Shown here: positions 1-8,472 of the stretch, piece by piece | Position numbering within the stretch: position 1 is the first letter of the stretch | Layout of the letters: every line of letters starts with the position of its first letter | Assembly: GCF_000217795.1 (NCBI RefSeq) | Contig: NC_015681.1 | Location: forward strand, 434,001 to 498,000 | Length of the DNA stretch: 64,000 nucleotides | Direction of reading: 5' to 3' | Source: Thermodesulfatator indicus DSM 15286 | GTDB lineage: Bacteria > Desulfobacterota > Thermodesulfobacteria > Thermodesulfobacteriales > Thermodesulfatatoraceae | Program-made: the position numbers and the translations under genes | The notes under the pieces: generated by a model | Databases searched by the model: none | Seen by the model: only the letters and a program-made list of their open reading frames with translations | What the model was told of the DNA's origin: nothing

Positions 1-69
1 GATGGTATCTGGAAAGTTCTCCAAGGACTTACGGATCTTAAACAAATTAGAGCTGTCTCCATAAGATAA
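1..69 (+). CDS. C-terminal end of an unidentified protein (partial)
   Basis: The first 69 bases are open in frame 1 and end at a TAA, giving the last 22 residues of a protein whose body lies left of the window. The tail ends in ...LKQIRAVSIR. It is too short to assign to a family. The 117 bases that follow up to the kinase gene are AT-rich and contain no clear hairpin terminator. Confidence 0.4.
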   Translation, partial: DGIWKVLQGLTDLKQIRAVSIR

Positions 70-186
70 AAATTTTTCGCTTTGCCAATTTTCTGAGTAT
101 TTTCCTTTATTTCCTCTAAAGCGGAGGTCTAGGTAAAAAAACATCTAAACTTGCCAAGTATCTAAAAAAGCAGCAAAATTTGATAT

Positions 187-2121
187 ATGTTAAAACTTTT
201 GCGCCAAAGTTGGCTGGTTATTTTTTTATTACCCTTAGCAGCTTCTATTTGCCTCTTTTATTATTCTTATCAGCGCTCTCAAATTATTGAGCAGGCCGAT
301 AAAGAAACGGAAATTTTTATTGTTACCGCTGAAGCTACCAGACTTTACGTTAAAGAAGTCCTGCGTCCCAAAATGTATAAAATTTTTTCTGACGAGCGTT
401 TTATTCCTGAAGCCATGTCCACTTCCCATGTAGGCCGAGAAATAATGAAGCGCATAGGTAAATATTTTCCTTACATGGAATACAAAAGAGCTGCCTTAAA
501 TCCTCGTAATCCCATAAACAAAGCAGATATCTTGGAAATAAAAATAATTGACGAATTCAAACATTCAAACGTGAAAGAAATAACCAAATTACTTGACCGT
601 AAAGGAACTATATATTTTGGCAGGTTTAGACCAATTTATGCTGAAAAATCTTGTCTAAAATGCCACGGAGACCCCCGCAAAGCTCCTCGTGAATTAATAA
701 AAATTTACGGGAACACTGGAGGTTATTACTATAAGCCTGGTCAAATTGTAGCTATAGATGCCGTCTATATCCCTATAGGCCCAGCCCTAGTTACACTTAA
801 AAAACAAGTGCTTTCTAGTTTTCTTTTCGGTGTAGGACTTCTAATTTTTCTGGTTTTCTCTGTAAGACTCCTTCTTCAGTATGAATTTTTGCCCAGTTTA
901 AGAAAACTTTCTGTTTACTTAAGTAGTATTATCCATACAGAAAAATTTAAAAATCTTTCTGTTGACGATAACGTTGAACGTATCACCTCTTCTCTTGAAG
1001 ACCTCGCCCTAGAAGTAAAAAGAATACATACCGAACTCCAAAAATCAGAACAAAAATATCGCTCGCTTTTTGAATCATCACAAGATGCCATTTTAATGTG
1101 GAACAGAGAAAACAAACTGGTAGATATAAATCCTGCAGGACTCAAATTTTTTGGATTCATTAGTAAGGAAGAAGCTCTCGGTATCGAAACCATTGAACAA
1201 CTTTTCTGGGACCACCAAGATGCCATTGCCTTTATAAGTAAATTAGTTGAAAAAAGCCAGATAAAGGATTGGGAAACCATAGTAGTAAATCGTGAGGGAA
1301 AACGTTTTCAGGTTTTAGTTACCGCTAGTAAAGCCATCGAAGTAAACGGCTTGACCCTTTACGTTGGCCTTTTTCGCGATATAACCGAAAAGAAACTTAT
1401 AGAAAAACATATTATCACCACGGAAAAATTAGCCGCTGTGGGGCAACTAGCTGCGGGGCTAGCTCACGAAATAAACAACTCCTTAAGTGTAATCAAGTGT
1501 TATGCCAATCTTTTAGCTAAAACCAACTCAAAAGACGAACAGGCATTAAAAGACCTAGAAACAATCAAAAAGCACGTCAAAATGTGTCAAGATATCTTGC
1601 AAAACCTGCTTAACTTTTCTCGGCCAACTGAGTATAAAAAAGTCAAAGCCAACATAAATGACATAATCAAAGAAGTAGCTGAACTCTTTGCCACAAGACT
1701 CCAAAAAAGAAAAATAAATCTTTATCTAGATTTATCTCCTGAGCTTCCAGCGCTTTGGGTTGATTGGGATAAAATAAAACAGGTCTTTATGAATATGTTG
1801 CTAAACGCCTTACAAGCTATCGAACAAAAAGGCGAAATCAAAGTTAGCACACATTTTGACAAAGTTAAAAATCGGGTCATTATTAAAATTTCAGATACAG
1901 GCTGTGGTATTCCTGAAACAATAATAGATAAAATATTTGATCCGTTTTTTACCACCAAAGCTCCCGGAGAGGGAACAGGGCTTGGTCTTTCCGTAAGTTA
2001 CGGTATCGTAAAAGACCATGGAGGCCAGATTTTTGTGGAAAGCCGGCCAGGTGAGGGAACAATCTTTACCATAATTCTGCCTGTTGAGACAAACGATGAA
2101 AGAAACCATCCTTATAGTTGA
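187..2121 (+). CDS. Membrane sensor histidine kinase with heme-binding DUF3365 (Tll0287-like) and PAS domains
   Basis: This is an inner-membrane two-component sensor that autophosphorylates on histidine and should donate to the adjacent NtrC-type regulator. A membrane segment lies at about residues 8-27 and another at about 208-230. Between them is a periplasmic DUF3365-type domain with a c-type heme motif CLKCH at about 157-161. A PAS domain follows (about 285-400), then the HisKA motif AHEINN with the phospho-acceptor at about H427. The C-terminal HATPase has the N box (NMLLNALQA), DTGCGIP and a GEGTGLGL G2 box. The reading frame overlaps the next gene by 26 bases, so the two are probably co-translated. 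No strong ribosome-binding site precedes the ATG. Heme binding suggests sensing of redox state or a diatomic gas, but the ligand is not shown. Confidence 0.88.
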   Translation: MLKLLRQSWLVIFLLPLAASICLFYYSYQRSQIIEQADKETEIFIVTAEATRLYVKEVLRPKMYKIFSDERFIPEAMSTSHVGREIMKRIGKYFPYMEYKRAALNPRNPINKADILEIKIIDEFKHSNVKEITKLLDRKGTIYFGRFRPIYAEKSCLKCHGDPRKAPRELIKIYGNTGGYYYKPGQIVAIDAVYIPIGPALVTLKKQVLSSFLFGVGLLIFLVFSVRLLLQYEFLPSLRKLSVYLSSIIHTEKFKNLSVDDNVERITSSLEDLALEVKRIHTELQKSEQKYRSLFESSQDAILMWNRENKLVDINPAGLKFFGFISKEEALGIETIEQLFWDHQDAIAFISKLVEKSQIKDWETIVVNREGKRFQVLVTASKAIEVNGLTLYVGLFRDITEKKLIEKHIITTEKLAAVGQLAAGLAHEINNSLSVIKCYANLLAKTNSKDEQALKDLETIKKHVKMCQDILQNLLNFSRPTEYKKVKANINDIIKEVAELFATRLQKRKINLYLDLSPELPALWVDWDKIKQVFMNMLLNALQAIEQKGEIKVSTHFDKVKNRVIIKISDTGCGIPETIIDKIFDPFFTTKAPGEGTGLGLSVSYGIVKDHGGQIFVESRPGEGTIFTIILPVETNDERNHPYS

Positions 2122-3502
2122 TGATGAAAAAGACCTTCTTGAAGGCCTAAAACGTCTCGTGGAAATAGAACTTCATTGTCGGGTCCTTACTGCAGAAAAC
2201 GGCCAAGTAGCCCTTAAAATTCTTGAGCAACAAGAGGTAGACCTGATTTTAGCAGACGTGAGAATGCCCGAAATGGACGGGTTTTCCCTTTTAAAAGAAG
2301 TCAAAAAACTATATCCTGACATAACTTTTGTGATTATCACCGCTTACGGCACCATTGATCAGGCAGTACGTGCGGTAAAAGAAGGTGCTTATGATTTTAT
2401 TCAGAAACCTTTTGAAGATGAACAACTACTTCATGTACTCAAAAAGGGCCTGGAAAGAGGCCGTCTTATCCGAGAAAACAAGCGTCTTCAAAAACAGGTA
2501 GGGGCAAAAATTTTTGAAAATTTTGTAGGCCAAAGTACTCATTTAAAAAAAATATTCGAAACCATTCGTATGGTGGCCCCTACTGATGTAACTGTTCTTA
2601 TCTTAGGTGAATCTGGCACAGGAAAAGAACTCGCCGCCCGGGCTATTCATGCTTTAAGTCGTCGAGCCAACAGGCCCATGATCACTGTAAATTGCCCTGC
2701 TCTTCCAGAGCCTATCCTTGAAAGCGAGCTATTTGGCTATCGCAAGGGGGCCTTTACTAATGCCACCTCTGATCACCGTGGCCTCTTTGAAGAAGCCCAC
2801 AAAGGGACCATTTTTCTTGATGAAATAGGCGATATAACTTCTTCTGTACAAACCAAGCTATTAAGAGTTCTTCAGGAAAAAGAAATAAAACCCCTTGGAT
2901 CTACTCAAACCAAAAAAGTTGATGTGCGTATAATTGCTTCTACTAACCAGGATCTCGAAGAAAAAGTTAAAGAAGGAACTTTTAGGGCTGATCTCTTTTA
3001 TCGTTTAAACGTGGTTACCATTGAAATGCCACCCCTTAGAGAAATCAGAGAAGATATTCCTCTTTTGGTAGACCATTTCCTCAAAAAAACAGCCAAAGAG
3101 CTTGGCATTCCACCTAAATATGTATGTCCTGAAGTAATTGATTTTTTTATGGAATATCCGTGGCCGGGAAACATTCGCCAGCTTGAAAATGTAATTAAGG
3201 CCGCCGTAGTAACCTCTCCTTCTGATATAATCTCTCTTGAAAACATTCCTTTAACGCAGAAAAAAAATTTGTCTCCTAAAGCACTTGCGGAAGATAACGC
3301 CCAACTAGATATTGATCTTTCTCTTCCTTACAAAGTTCTTAAAGAAAAAGTTCTTTCAAACTTTACGGTAAATTATGTAAAACATCTTCTTGAGCGAACT
3401 AAAGGAAATATAACCCGAGCCGCAGAAATAAGCGGGATTAAAAGACAATCTCTCCAAAAAATTCTAAAACGCTACGGTCTGGACCCTGCCAACTTTAGAT
3501 AG
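2096..3502 (+). CDS. Sigma-54-dependent response regulator, NtrC family
   Basis: This transcription activator remodels sigma-54 RNA polymerase using ATP. An N-terminal receiver domain has the phospho-acceptor in LILADVRMPEMDG. The central AAA+ domain (about residues 140-370) has the Walker A motif GESGTGKE and the Walker B motif FLDEIGD. A C-terminal Fis-type helix-turn-helix covers about 425-465 (TRAAEISGIKRQSLQ). The sigma-54-contacting loop reads GAFTNA instead of the usual GAFTGA. The ATG at 2096 is chosen; an in-frame TTG at 2084 is an alternative. It overlaps the kinase gene, which is its likely partner. Three palindromic boxes begin at the very end of the gene, followed by a sigma-54-like promoter, so it probably activates the transporter operon downstream. 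Confidence 0.92.
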   Translation: MKETILIVDDEKDLLEGLKRLVEIELHCRVLTAENGQVALKILEQQEVDLILADVRMPEMDGFSLLKEVKKLYPDITFVIITAYGTIDQAVRAVKEGAYDFIQKPFEDEQLLHVLKKGLERGRLIRENKRLQKQVGAKIFENFVGQSTHLKKIFETIRMVAPTDVTVLILGESGTGKELAARAIHALSRRANRPMITVNCPALPEPILESELFGYRKGAFTNATSDHRGLFEEAHKGTIFLDEIGDITSSVQTKLLRVLQEKEIKPLGSTQTKKVDVRIIASTNQDLEEKVKEGTFRADLFYRLNVVTIEMPPLREIREDIPLLVDHFLKKTAKELGIPPKYVCPEVIDFFMEYPWPGNIRQLENVIKAAVVTSPSDIISLENIPLTQKKNLSPKALAEDNAQLDIDLSLPYKVLKEKVLSNFTVNYVKHLLERTKGNITRAAEISGIKRQSLQKILKRYGLDPANFR

Positions 3503-3547
3503 CACTCAAATGCCAACTCTAGTTGGCAGTGCAAACTCTAGATAGCA
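3487..3547. promoter_or_regulatory. Three tandem palindromic boxes, probable enhancer sites for the NtrC-type regulator
   Basis: Three related 18-base boxes lie at 3487-3504, 3511-3528 and 3530-3547. The middle one, TGCCAACTCTAGTTGGCA, is a perfect inverted repeat with 8-base arms. The outer ones keep the left half and end in TAGATAGCA. They start inside the last codons of the regulator gene and end about 65 bases before a sigma-54-like promoter, the usual arrangement of activator sites. Binding by this regulator is inferred. Confidence 0.6.
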
Positions 3548-3611
3548 TTTTTCAAGACCAATCATTTCTGGCCGGCCTTATTTTTCAACTATTTTGCCTG
3601 TCCCCAACTCT

Positions 3612-3627
3612 TGGAACAAAGTTTGCT
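3612..3627 (+). promoter_or_regulatory. Sigma-54-like -24/-12 promoter upstream of the transporter operon
   Basis: TGGAACAAAGTTTGCT has GG at 3613-3614 and GC at 3625-3626, exactly 10 bases apart, and a good TTGC -12 element. The expected start of transcription is near 3638. Caution: the stretch just before it (CCTGTCCCCAA) belongs to a dispersed repeat whose copy at 34690 has the same GG-N10-GC geometry, so part of the match may come from the repeat. Confidence 0.55.
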
Positions 3628-3727
3628 TACTAAAACAGTAGAAAATTCAGAAAGGAGGTGAAATGCAAATTTTAGGCGTAAAAGAAAGTTAAATGAAATT
3701 GCAAACCTAAAATGAAGGAGGAGGAAA

Positions 3728-3931
3728 ATGGCAGAAGAAAAAAAGAAAGAAGTTCACGGAACAGGTTCTTTGAGTGCTGATGCCCTTGAGGCAGAAGATG
3801 TTTTATCCGGGGCTGAGCCCTGGGAGTCTTGGGAAACCAAGTTGGTAGTAGGTTCTTTTATTGTGGCTTTTATCATTTTGCTTATCGGTCTATTTATCGT
3901 ACCGACCTCAATCATTAATGCTGGAGGTTAG
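3728..3931 (+). CDS. Small single-pass membrane protein of the YeiH transporter operon
   Basis: A 67-residue protein with an acidic, charged N-terminal half and one membrane helix at about residues 39-60, ending in a short polar tail. A strong ribosome-binding site (GGAGGAGG) precedes the ATG. It lies two bases before the next gene and is the first gene behind the sigma-54-like promoter. I do not recognise the family. The position suggests a small accessory subunit of the transporter encoded two genes downstream; this is inference from context only. Confidence 0.75.
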   Translation: MAEEKKKEVHGTGSLSADALEAEDVLSGAEPWESWETKLVVGSFIVAFIILLIGLFIVPTSIINAGG

Positions 3932-3933
3932 GC

Positions 3934-4188
3934 ATGGAGCTTCAGGCCACTATTTGGCACGACGGGAAAAACTGGGTAGTAGAAGCCGAAGGTTTTAAAG
4001 TGGAAGCTCCTGAACTTGATGAACTGGACCGCAAGGTGGCAAGAACTATCAAAAACAATCCAGATTTAGCTAGTAAAAACATCAAAAGAGTCAACATGTA
4101 TTTTGACATGATGACCATCCCCCAATGGATGCGGCAATACATGCAACATTATTTTTCCCGCATCATAGAAATTGAGGAGGTGAAGTAA
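3934..4188 (+). CDS. Small soluble protein between membrane subunit and YeiH transporter (DUF5395-like)
   Basis: An 84-residue protein with no signal or membrane segment. It starts with an amphipathic beta-type stretch (ATIWHDGKNWVVEAEG), followed by helices and a Met/Gln-rich end. It is packed two bases after the preceding gene and one base before the YeiH gene, so it is almost certainly translated with them. It resembles what I recall of small DUF5395-type proteins, but that assignment is from memory and weak. A cytoplasmic regulatory or accessory role for the transporter is inferred from the operon. Confidence 0.7.
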   Translation: MELQATIWHDGKNWVVEAEGFKVEAPELDELDRKVARTIKNNPDLASKNIKRVNMYFDMMTIPQWMRQYMQHYFSRIIEIEEVK

Positions 4189-4189
4189 A

Positions 4190-5806
4190 ATGTCACAAGA
4201 AAAAAAAGGCTGGACTTACGGCATGCTCACCCAGGAAGACTGGTGGGCGGTATGGATCGGTAGCTTTTTCATGATATTGGGCCTTTTGAGCGTATGGGGC
4301 ATTGATTTGGTCGGCTGGATTACTTACCCCAAAATTTGGGTATTCAAGATGCCCGAAGGGGCCATCCCCAAAAAAATAGTTCCCTGGTACCAGGCCTTTT
4401 ATCCTCTAGGCGCCAAGTATAGCTTGACGGCCAAAGAATTTTGGAAGTCTATTGGGCCCATTGGTGGCATACTTATAACCTATGTGGCCTTTACCATTCC
4501 CTTGTGTATTGGCGCCTATTTCATGCGCTGGAATGTTCGCCAATTTTTCTTAGGATGGACGGTTATTTTCTTTCTGACTTATCTTTGTTGGTTTATTGGG
4601 CACCACGCCTTTTTTGCCGCTACTACGGTACACCTCAAGAAAAGCCACTTTCCCGATATGTTTACCCTTTCTCTGGGTGGTGGTGCTTCTTTTATCTTGG
4701 CCCTTATTGTGGGCTTGATAATTGGAAACTTTTTTAAACCACTGGCAAGATTCTTATCCGAAGCAGCTAAACCTGAGTGGTACATCAAAACCGCTATCGT
4801 ATTTTTGGGTGTAAAAGTTGGTTATCTTCCTATTAAAATGGCTACTTTCTCCCAAAAACTCGGTCACAAAGTAGCCGGGCTTACCTTTGAACTATTCTTG
4901 GCCGGAGCTGTAGCTACCTTTGTGGCTTATCTCATCTTTTGGCCCGGTATTTACACCATCTCCCGTAGACTTTTTAAACTTCCCCGTAAAACCGCAGCCG
5001 TTCTTGGCTCTGGTATCTCCATTTGCGGTGTTTCCGCGGCCGTAGCTACGGGTGGTGCGGTTAGGGCCAAACCTGTGGTCTCTATTATGGTCTCCGCTTT
5101 GGTCGTGGTTTACGCCGTGATAGAGCTAATCGTTTTGCCCTGGTTCTTTACTTACGTATGGCCTGGCCCTGAGGGAGCCTTAATTGCCGGCCCGGCCATG
5201 GGTCTTTCGGTTAAAACAGACGGTGCTGACGCCGCCGCTGGTGAACTTCTTGACGAACTTTTGCGGGCCAAAATCGCCAAAGACACCAACGGTGCCGTCC
5301 AGTGGCCTGAAGGTATCATCACCGTAAGCGCCGTTGTTACCAAGCTCTGGATTGACATGTTCATCGGTCTCTGGGCCTTTATCCTGGCTCTACTTTGGTG
5401 CTATGTGGTAGAGAAACGTCCAGGCGAAAAAGTCCCAGCTATAGAAGTCTGGCATCGCTTCCCCAAATTCGTAATTGGTTACTTTGCGGCCTGGATTATT
5501 TACTTAACCATTTTCTTTGGTCCAGGACATGCCGGTGCTCCTGAAGGTATGGCTATTTTAAAAGCAGCCAAGGCTGGAGCGGTTCCGGTAGAAAAAGGTA
5601 TGCGAAAGCTCTTCTTCATGCTCACCTTCTTAAGCCTAGGTATTATTACCGACTTCAAAAAACTCAAAGAAGCGCAGTTCGGTAAGATGGTCTGGGTCTA
5701 CCTTATAGGGCTCTTCTTCTTCATCATTCCTGTAGCCTGTTTGATTTCCTGGCTCTTTCATCAGGGCATGGAACTTCCGAACATCGCTGGTATGGGTATC
5801 GAGTAA
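4190..5806 (+). CDS. YeiH-family putative sulfate/sulfur-oxyanion transporter with extended N-terminus
   Basis: A polytopic inner-membrane protein of the YeiH (UPF0324) family, annotated elsewhere as a putative sulfate exporter. The family core begins near residue 195 (KTAIVFLGVKVG). It includes the signature GSGISICGVSAAVA and several long hydrophobic segments up to the C-terminus (LGIITDFKKLKEAQFG). At 538 residues it is much longer than the usual roughly 340. The extra N-terminal part (about 1-180) holds three or four further membrane segments, and an extra loop lies around 325-375. Two small genes upstream belong to the same operon, and the whole set sits behind activator boxes and a sigma-54-like promoter. 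Substrate and direction of transport cannot be read from sequence. Confidence 0.85.
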   Translation: MSQEKKGWTYGMLTQEDWWAVWIGSFFMILGLLSVWGIDLVGWITYPKIWVFKMPEGAIPKKIVPWYQAFYPLGAKYSLTAKEFWKSIGPIGGILITYVAFTIPLCIGAYFMRWNVRQFFLGWTVIFFLTYLCWFIGHHAFFAATTVHLKKSHFPDMFTLSLGGGASFILALIVGLIIGNFFKPLARFLSEAAKPEWYIKTAIVFLGVKVGYLPIKMATFSQKLGHKVAGLTFELFLAGAVATFVAYLIFWPGIYTISRRLFKLPRKTAAVLGSGISICGVSAAVATGGAVRAKPVVSIMVSALVVVYAVIELIVLPWFFTYVWPGPEGALIAGPAMGLSVKTDGADAAAGELLDELLRAKIAKDTNGAVQWPEGIITVSAVVTKLWIDMFIGLWAFILALLWCYVVEKRPGEKVPAIEVWHRFPKFVIGYFAAWIIYLTIFFGPGHAGAPEGMAILKAAKAGAVPVEKGMRKLFFMLTFLSLGIITDFKKLKEAQFGKMVWVYLIGLFFFIIPVACLISWLFHQGMELPNIAGMGIE

Positions 5807-5811
5807 ATAAA

Positions 5812-5832
5812 AAGGGGGCCTTGAGCCCCCTT
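5812..5832 (+). terminator. Hairpin after the YeiH operon
   Basis: AAGGGGGC and GCCCCCTT form a perfect 8-bp stem around a 5-base loop, six bases after the stop codon. There is no T-run behind it, so efficiency is uncertain. Confidence 0.6.
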
Positions 5833-5915
5833 CCCAAAAGAAATCGCCGCGTCCACTAAATCGCCCAGTAATGGTACTTTGTTATATAAAAAGTTTCCAT
5901 TAATTAGGAGGTCTT

Positions 5916-6185
5916 ATGGCCCAAGAAAAAGTTCTTTTTAAGTCTGAAGAGCCCAAGTCTTTAGCTGAAGTGGCTGATTTTTTGAAAACTCTGGCTGAAA
6001 AAATCGTGCAAGGGAAAATAACTCTTCGTAAAGGTTCAGAAGAAATTACCCTGGCCATACCTGAAAACGTTATTCTGGAAATAAAAGCCGAAGAAAAAAT
6101 CAAGACCTCGAAAACAAAATATTCCCTTGAAATTGAAATAGAATGGAAAGAGGGAGAAACCGAAGGCCCTTTAACTCTCGGTTAA
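5916..6185 (+). CDS. Amphi-Trp domain-containing protein
   Basis: A small soluble protein of 89 residues whose N-terminal half (KVLFKSEEPKSLAEVADFLK, then a KGSEEITLAIPENV strand region) and acidic WKE end fit the amphi-Trp family of unknown function. A ribosome-binding site AGGAGG lies at 5905-5910. It stands alone after the YeiH terminator. Its stop codon overlaps, tail to tail, the stop codon of the convergent metallohydrolase gene: the two stops share TTAA at 6182-6185. No function is established for the family. Confidence 0.8.
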   Translation: MAQEKVLFKSEEPKSLAEVADFLKTLAEKIVQGKITLRKGSEEITLAIPENVILEIKAEEKIKTSKTKYSLEIEIEWKEGETEGPLTLG

Positions 6186-6943
6186 AGTTCAAAGGTTAAG
6201 AAATCTATGGCCAGAATAATTTCGCCGTCATAGAAGGCCCGACAGGGAGAAATAAGATCTGTCTCATCGCAGGGTGGATAAAAATGGGTAAGCATTAATT
6301 TTTTAACCCGAGCCTCACCGGCAATGCGTCCGCAAAGGCTCGGAGTAAGATGGCCTTCTTTTTTCATGCCCTCAGGGGCCGAACACTCAAGGATTAAAAG
6401 ATCTGCCTCGTGGGCCAGTTTTACCAAGTTTTCTGTGTAATCCGTATCTCCTGAGTAAACTAGGCTTTTCCCCTGGTATTCAAAACGATAGGCCAGGCTT
6501 TCAGGATTATGCTTGACCGGGGCCGAGCGCACGGTAAAAGGTGGGCACATAAAGGCCGCTTCGTAAGTACAAGACAGCTCCTGAATTTCGAGTAGTCCAA
6601 GAGGGGGAACCACCCATTTCCCAAAAGCACTTTTTAGCCCTTCAAAAAAAGAAGAAAAACCGTCTCCAGCTACTAAAAGAAACGGCTTTTGCCTGTTATA
6701 TCCCAAAGAATAGCGGGTAGCAAAGAAAAAGGGTATCAAATCTGTAACATGATCTGGGTGGAAATGGCTTAAGAATATAGCGTCAATATCTGGCAAAGTT
6801 AAACCTGTTTTCAATATACGTGGAATAGTCCCAGGGCCAATGTCAAGAAGGATATTTTCCTTTTCGATTTGCAAAAGATAACCGGGGGCTCCACGTTCCA
6901 GACGCGGCCAGCCGGTCCCAGAGCCTAAAACTGTAAGCCTCAT
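6182..6943 (-). CDS. MBL-fold metallohydrolase (RNase Z-like)
   Basis: A metallo-beta-lactamase-fold hydrolase of 253 residues. The zinc ligands are visible as LSHFHPDH at about residues 58-65, a later SGDTDYTE aspartate at about 156 and a C-terminal LTHFYPP histidine. The N-terminal LGSGTGWP and the overall length place it in the RNase Z/ElaC-like branch, but the exosite arm of true tRNase Z is not evident, so the substrate is open. Its start overlaps the stop of the TPR gene by 4 bases, and that gene overlaps selA, so the three are translationally coupled in one operon. Confidence 0.85.
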   Translation of the reverse strand: MRLTVLGSGTGWPRLERGAPGYLLQIEKENILLDIGPGTIPRILKTGLTLPDIDAIFLSHFHPDHVTDLIPFFFATRYSLGYNRQKPFLLVAGDGFSSFFEGLKSAFGKWVVPPLGLLEIQELSCTYEAAFMCPPFTVRSAPVKHNPESLAYRFEYQGKSLVYSGDTDYTENLVKLAHEADLLILECSAPEGMKKEGHLTPSLCGRIAGEARVKKLMLTHFYPPCDETDLISPCRAFYDGEIILAIDFLTFEL

Positions 6944-8472
6944 GCCCGTGCCTCCAGAAAAAACCTGATATTTTCGGCAAGGCTTTTTAGAGAGTCACTG
7001 GTATTAAGCTGAGAAATCACAGCCTCAGCCACTTCAAACTCACCTTTTAATTGTATATATAGCAAAGCCAAATAGCCCAGCACCTCCAGATTCTGGGGTT
7101 CCTCATTGGCCAGTGAACGAAACATTTCAAAGGCTTTATCCAGTTCGCCAAGTTCGTAATAGGCTTTGGCCAGTAATAATTTCCCTTTGTTGGAAATAGC
7201 CAGATTTTCTAAAATATCTTTTACTTTTGCCCATGAGTTATCTTTCGTCAGATGTGAAGCCAAAGATTCCGCAAAAATAGCTTCACTCGGCGCTAAAGAA
7301 TAAGCTTTTTCAAGGGCCGCCAACGGATTTTTGCCTATTTTTTGCAGGAAAAGTCCTAAGTTGTAGTGAAGCATGGGGTCTTTTGGCGAAATAGAGATAG
7401 CCCGTCTGAGGGCTTTTTCACTTTTTTCAAAGTCTCGTAGCTCAAGATATATATAAGCCAAGCTATTTAAAAGCTCTACCGGCTGCGGGGTCTCAGCTTC
7501 GGCCTCAAGATAACACTTTAAAGCGCCAAATAAGTCTCCCATATCTAGCAGAACATCTCCCAAGACATGAAGGCTATAAGGCTCAAAGACTACTGGTTTC
7601 TCATGAGGGAGTCTTTTGGCGTGCTCAAAAGCGGCCCAAAGTTCTTTTAAAGGCGAAGACGTTTTTTTAGGCGGCCTGACCCCTGCCCTTAAAGAAAGAG
7701 AAGAAAGCAGCGTTGTTAGGTTATCTATACTTTCAGTGAGGACAAAAATGGCTTCATTTTCAGATAAAAATAAATTCCCTTTTGCTTTTTTAAGTAAACA
7801 ATTTAGGGAATCTCTTGGCCCTTTGGCCCATACAAGTATGTGTCCATTAGCCTCTTTAAGTAATTTTTTGAAAAAGGCTCGATGTTCGAAAATAACGGAA
7901 ACAGGAAAGTAATCTTCTCCCTTTTCCGTAAGCCAGCAGAAACCAAAATTCTCAGATAGTAATAAAGTTTCAAGGGCCTGTTTCACGTCATCAGGTGAGG
8001 TTAGCAAACAAGAAATAGCCGAAAACTCTATCCCTTCTTGCCACAAACTTTTCAAGAATGATCTGGGTTTTATTTCCTCCGCAGGCACAAAATAAATTTT
8101 TGTTGATAGGGCATAAACTTTTTCAGGAAGGGTGACAGATTTATTTAATTTCAGAAGAAATCCAGTAAGTTTTCTTTTCTCTAACTCTCGCTTCAAAAAT
8201 TCAGGACCAGGCCGTTCTTTGATAAATCGTTCTTTAACAAGCAAGTACAAAGTTTGCTCAAAGTAAGCTAGGAGCAATGATTGCCACTTTTTTAATTCTT
8301 CTTCGGGAGGCAGAGGGTCAAATTGTAAATAAGCTATCTTTTCTCCATTAAACTTTAAAGGTAAATGTCCATCTTCTGCTGAAAGTTTAAATTTTACTGG
8401 CAAAAGAGGCGAAACGGTCTCGGAAAGTAAAGGTAAAAGATGCTTAAGGGCCCAACTAGAAAGTGTTTTCAC
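6940..8472 (-). CDS. TPR-repeat protein
   Basis: A 510-residue protein with a divergent N-terminal half (about 1-270) and a C-terminal array of tetratricopeptide repeats from about 295 to 490. Typical TPR signatures are visible, such as LNSLAYIYLELRDFEKSEKAL, followed by SPKDPMLHYNLGLFLQKIG. No signal peptide is seen. TPR arrays mediate protein-protein contacts; the partner is unknown. It overlaps the MBL hydrolase gene by 4 bases and meets selA end to end by 1 base, so it belongs to the selA operon. A role in selenoprotein synthesis is possible but not supported by any motif. Confidence 0.85.
   Translation of the reverse strand: MKTLSSWALKHLLPLLSETVSPLLPVKFKLSAEDGHLPLKFNGEKIAYLQFDPLPPEEELKKWQSLLLAYFEQTLYLLVKERFIKERPGPEFLKRELEKRKLTGFLLKLNKSVTLPEKVYALSTKIYFVPAEEIKPRSFLKSLWQEGIEFSAISCLLTSPDDVKQALETLLLSENFGFCWLTEKGEDYFPVSVIFEHRAFFKKLLKEANGHILVWAKGPRDSLNCLLKKAKGNLFLSENEAIFVLTESIDNLTTLLSSLSLRAGVRPPKKTSSPLKELWAAFEHAKRLPHEKPVVFEPYSLHVLGDVLLDMGDLFGALKCYLEAEAETPQPVELLNSLAYIYLELRDFEKSEKALRRAISISPKDPMLHYNLGLFLQKIGKNPLAALEKAYSLAPSEAIFAESLASHLTKDNSWAKVKDILENLAISNKGKLLLAKAYYELGELDKAFEMFRSLANEEPQNLEVLGYLALLYIQLKGEFEVAEAVISQLNTSDSLKSLAENIRFFLEARA

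Noticed and set aside
4441-4737. 98-codon plus-strand frame inside the YeiH gene
   Set aside because: Out-of-frame shadow of a clearly coding membrane protein.
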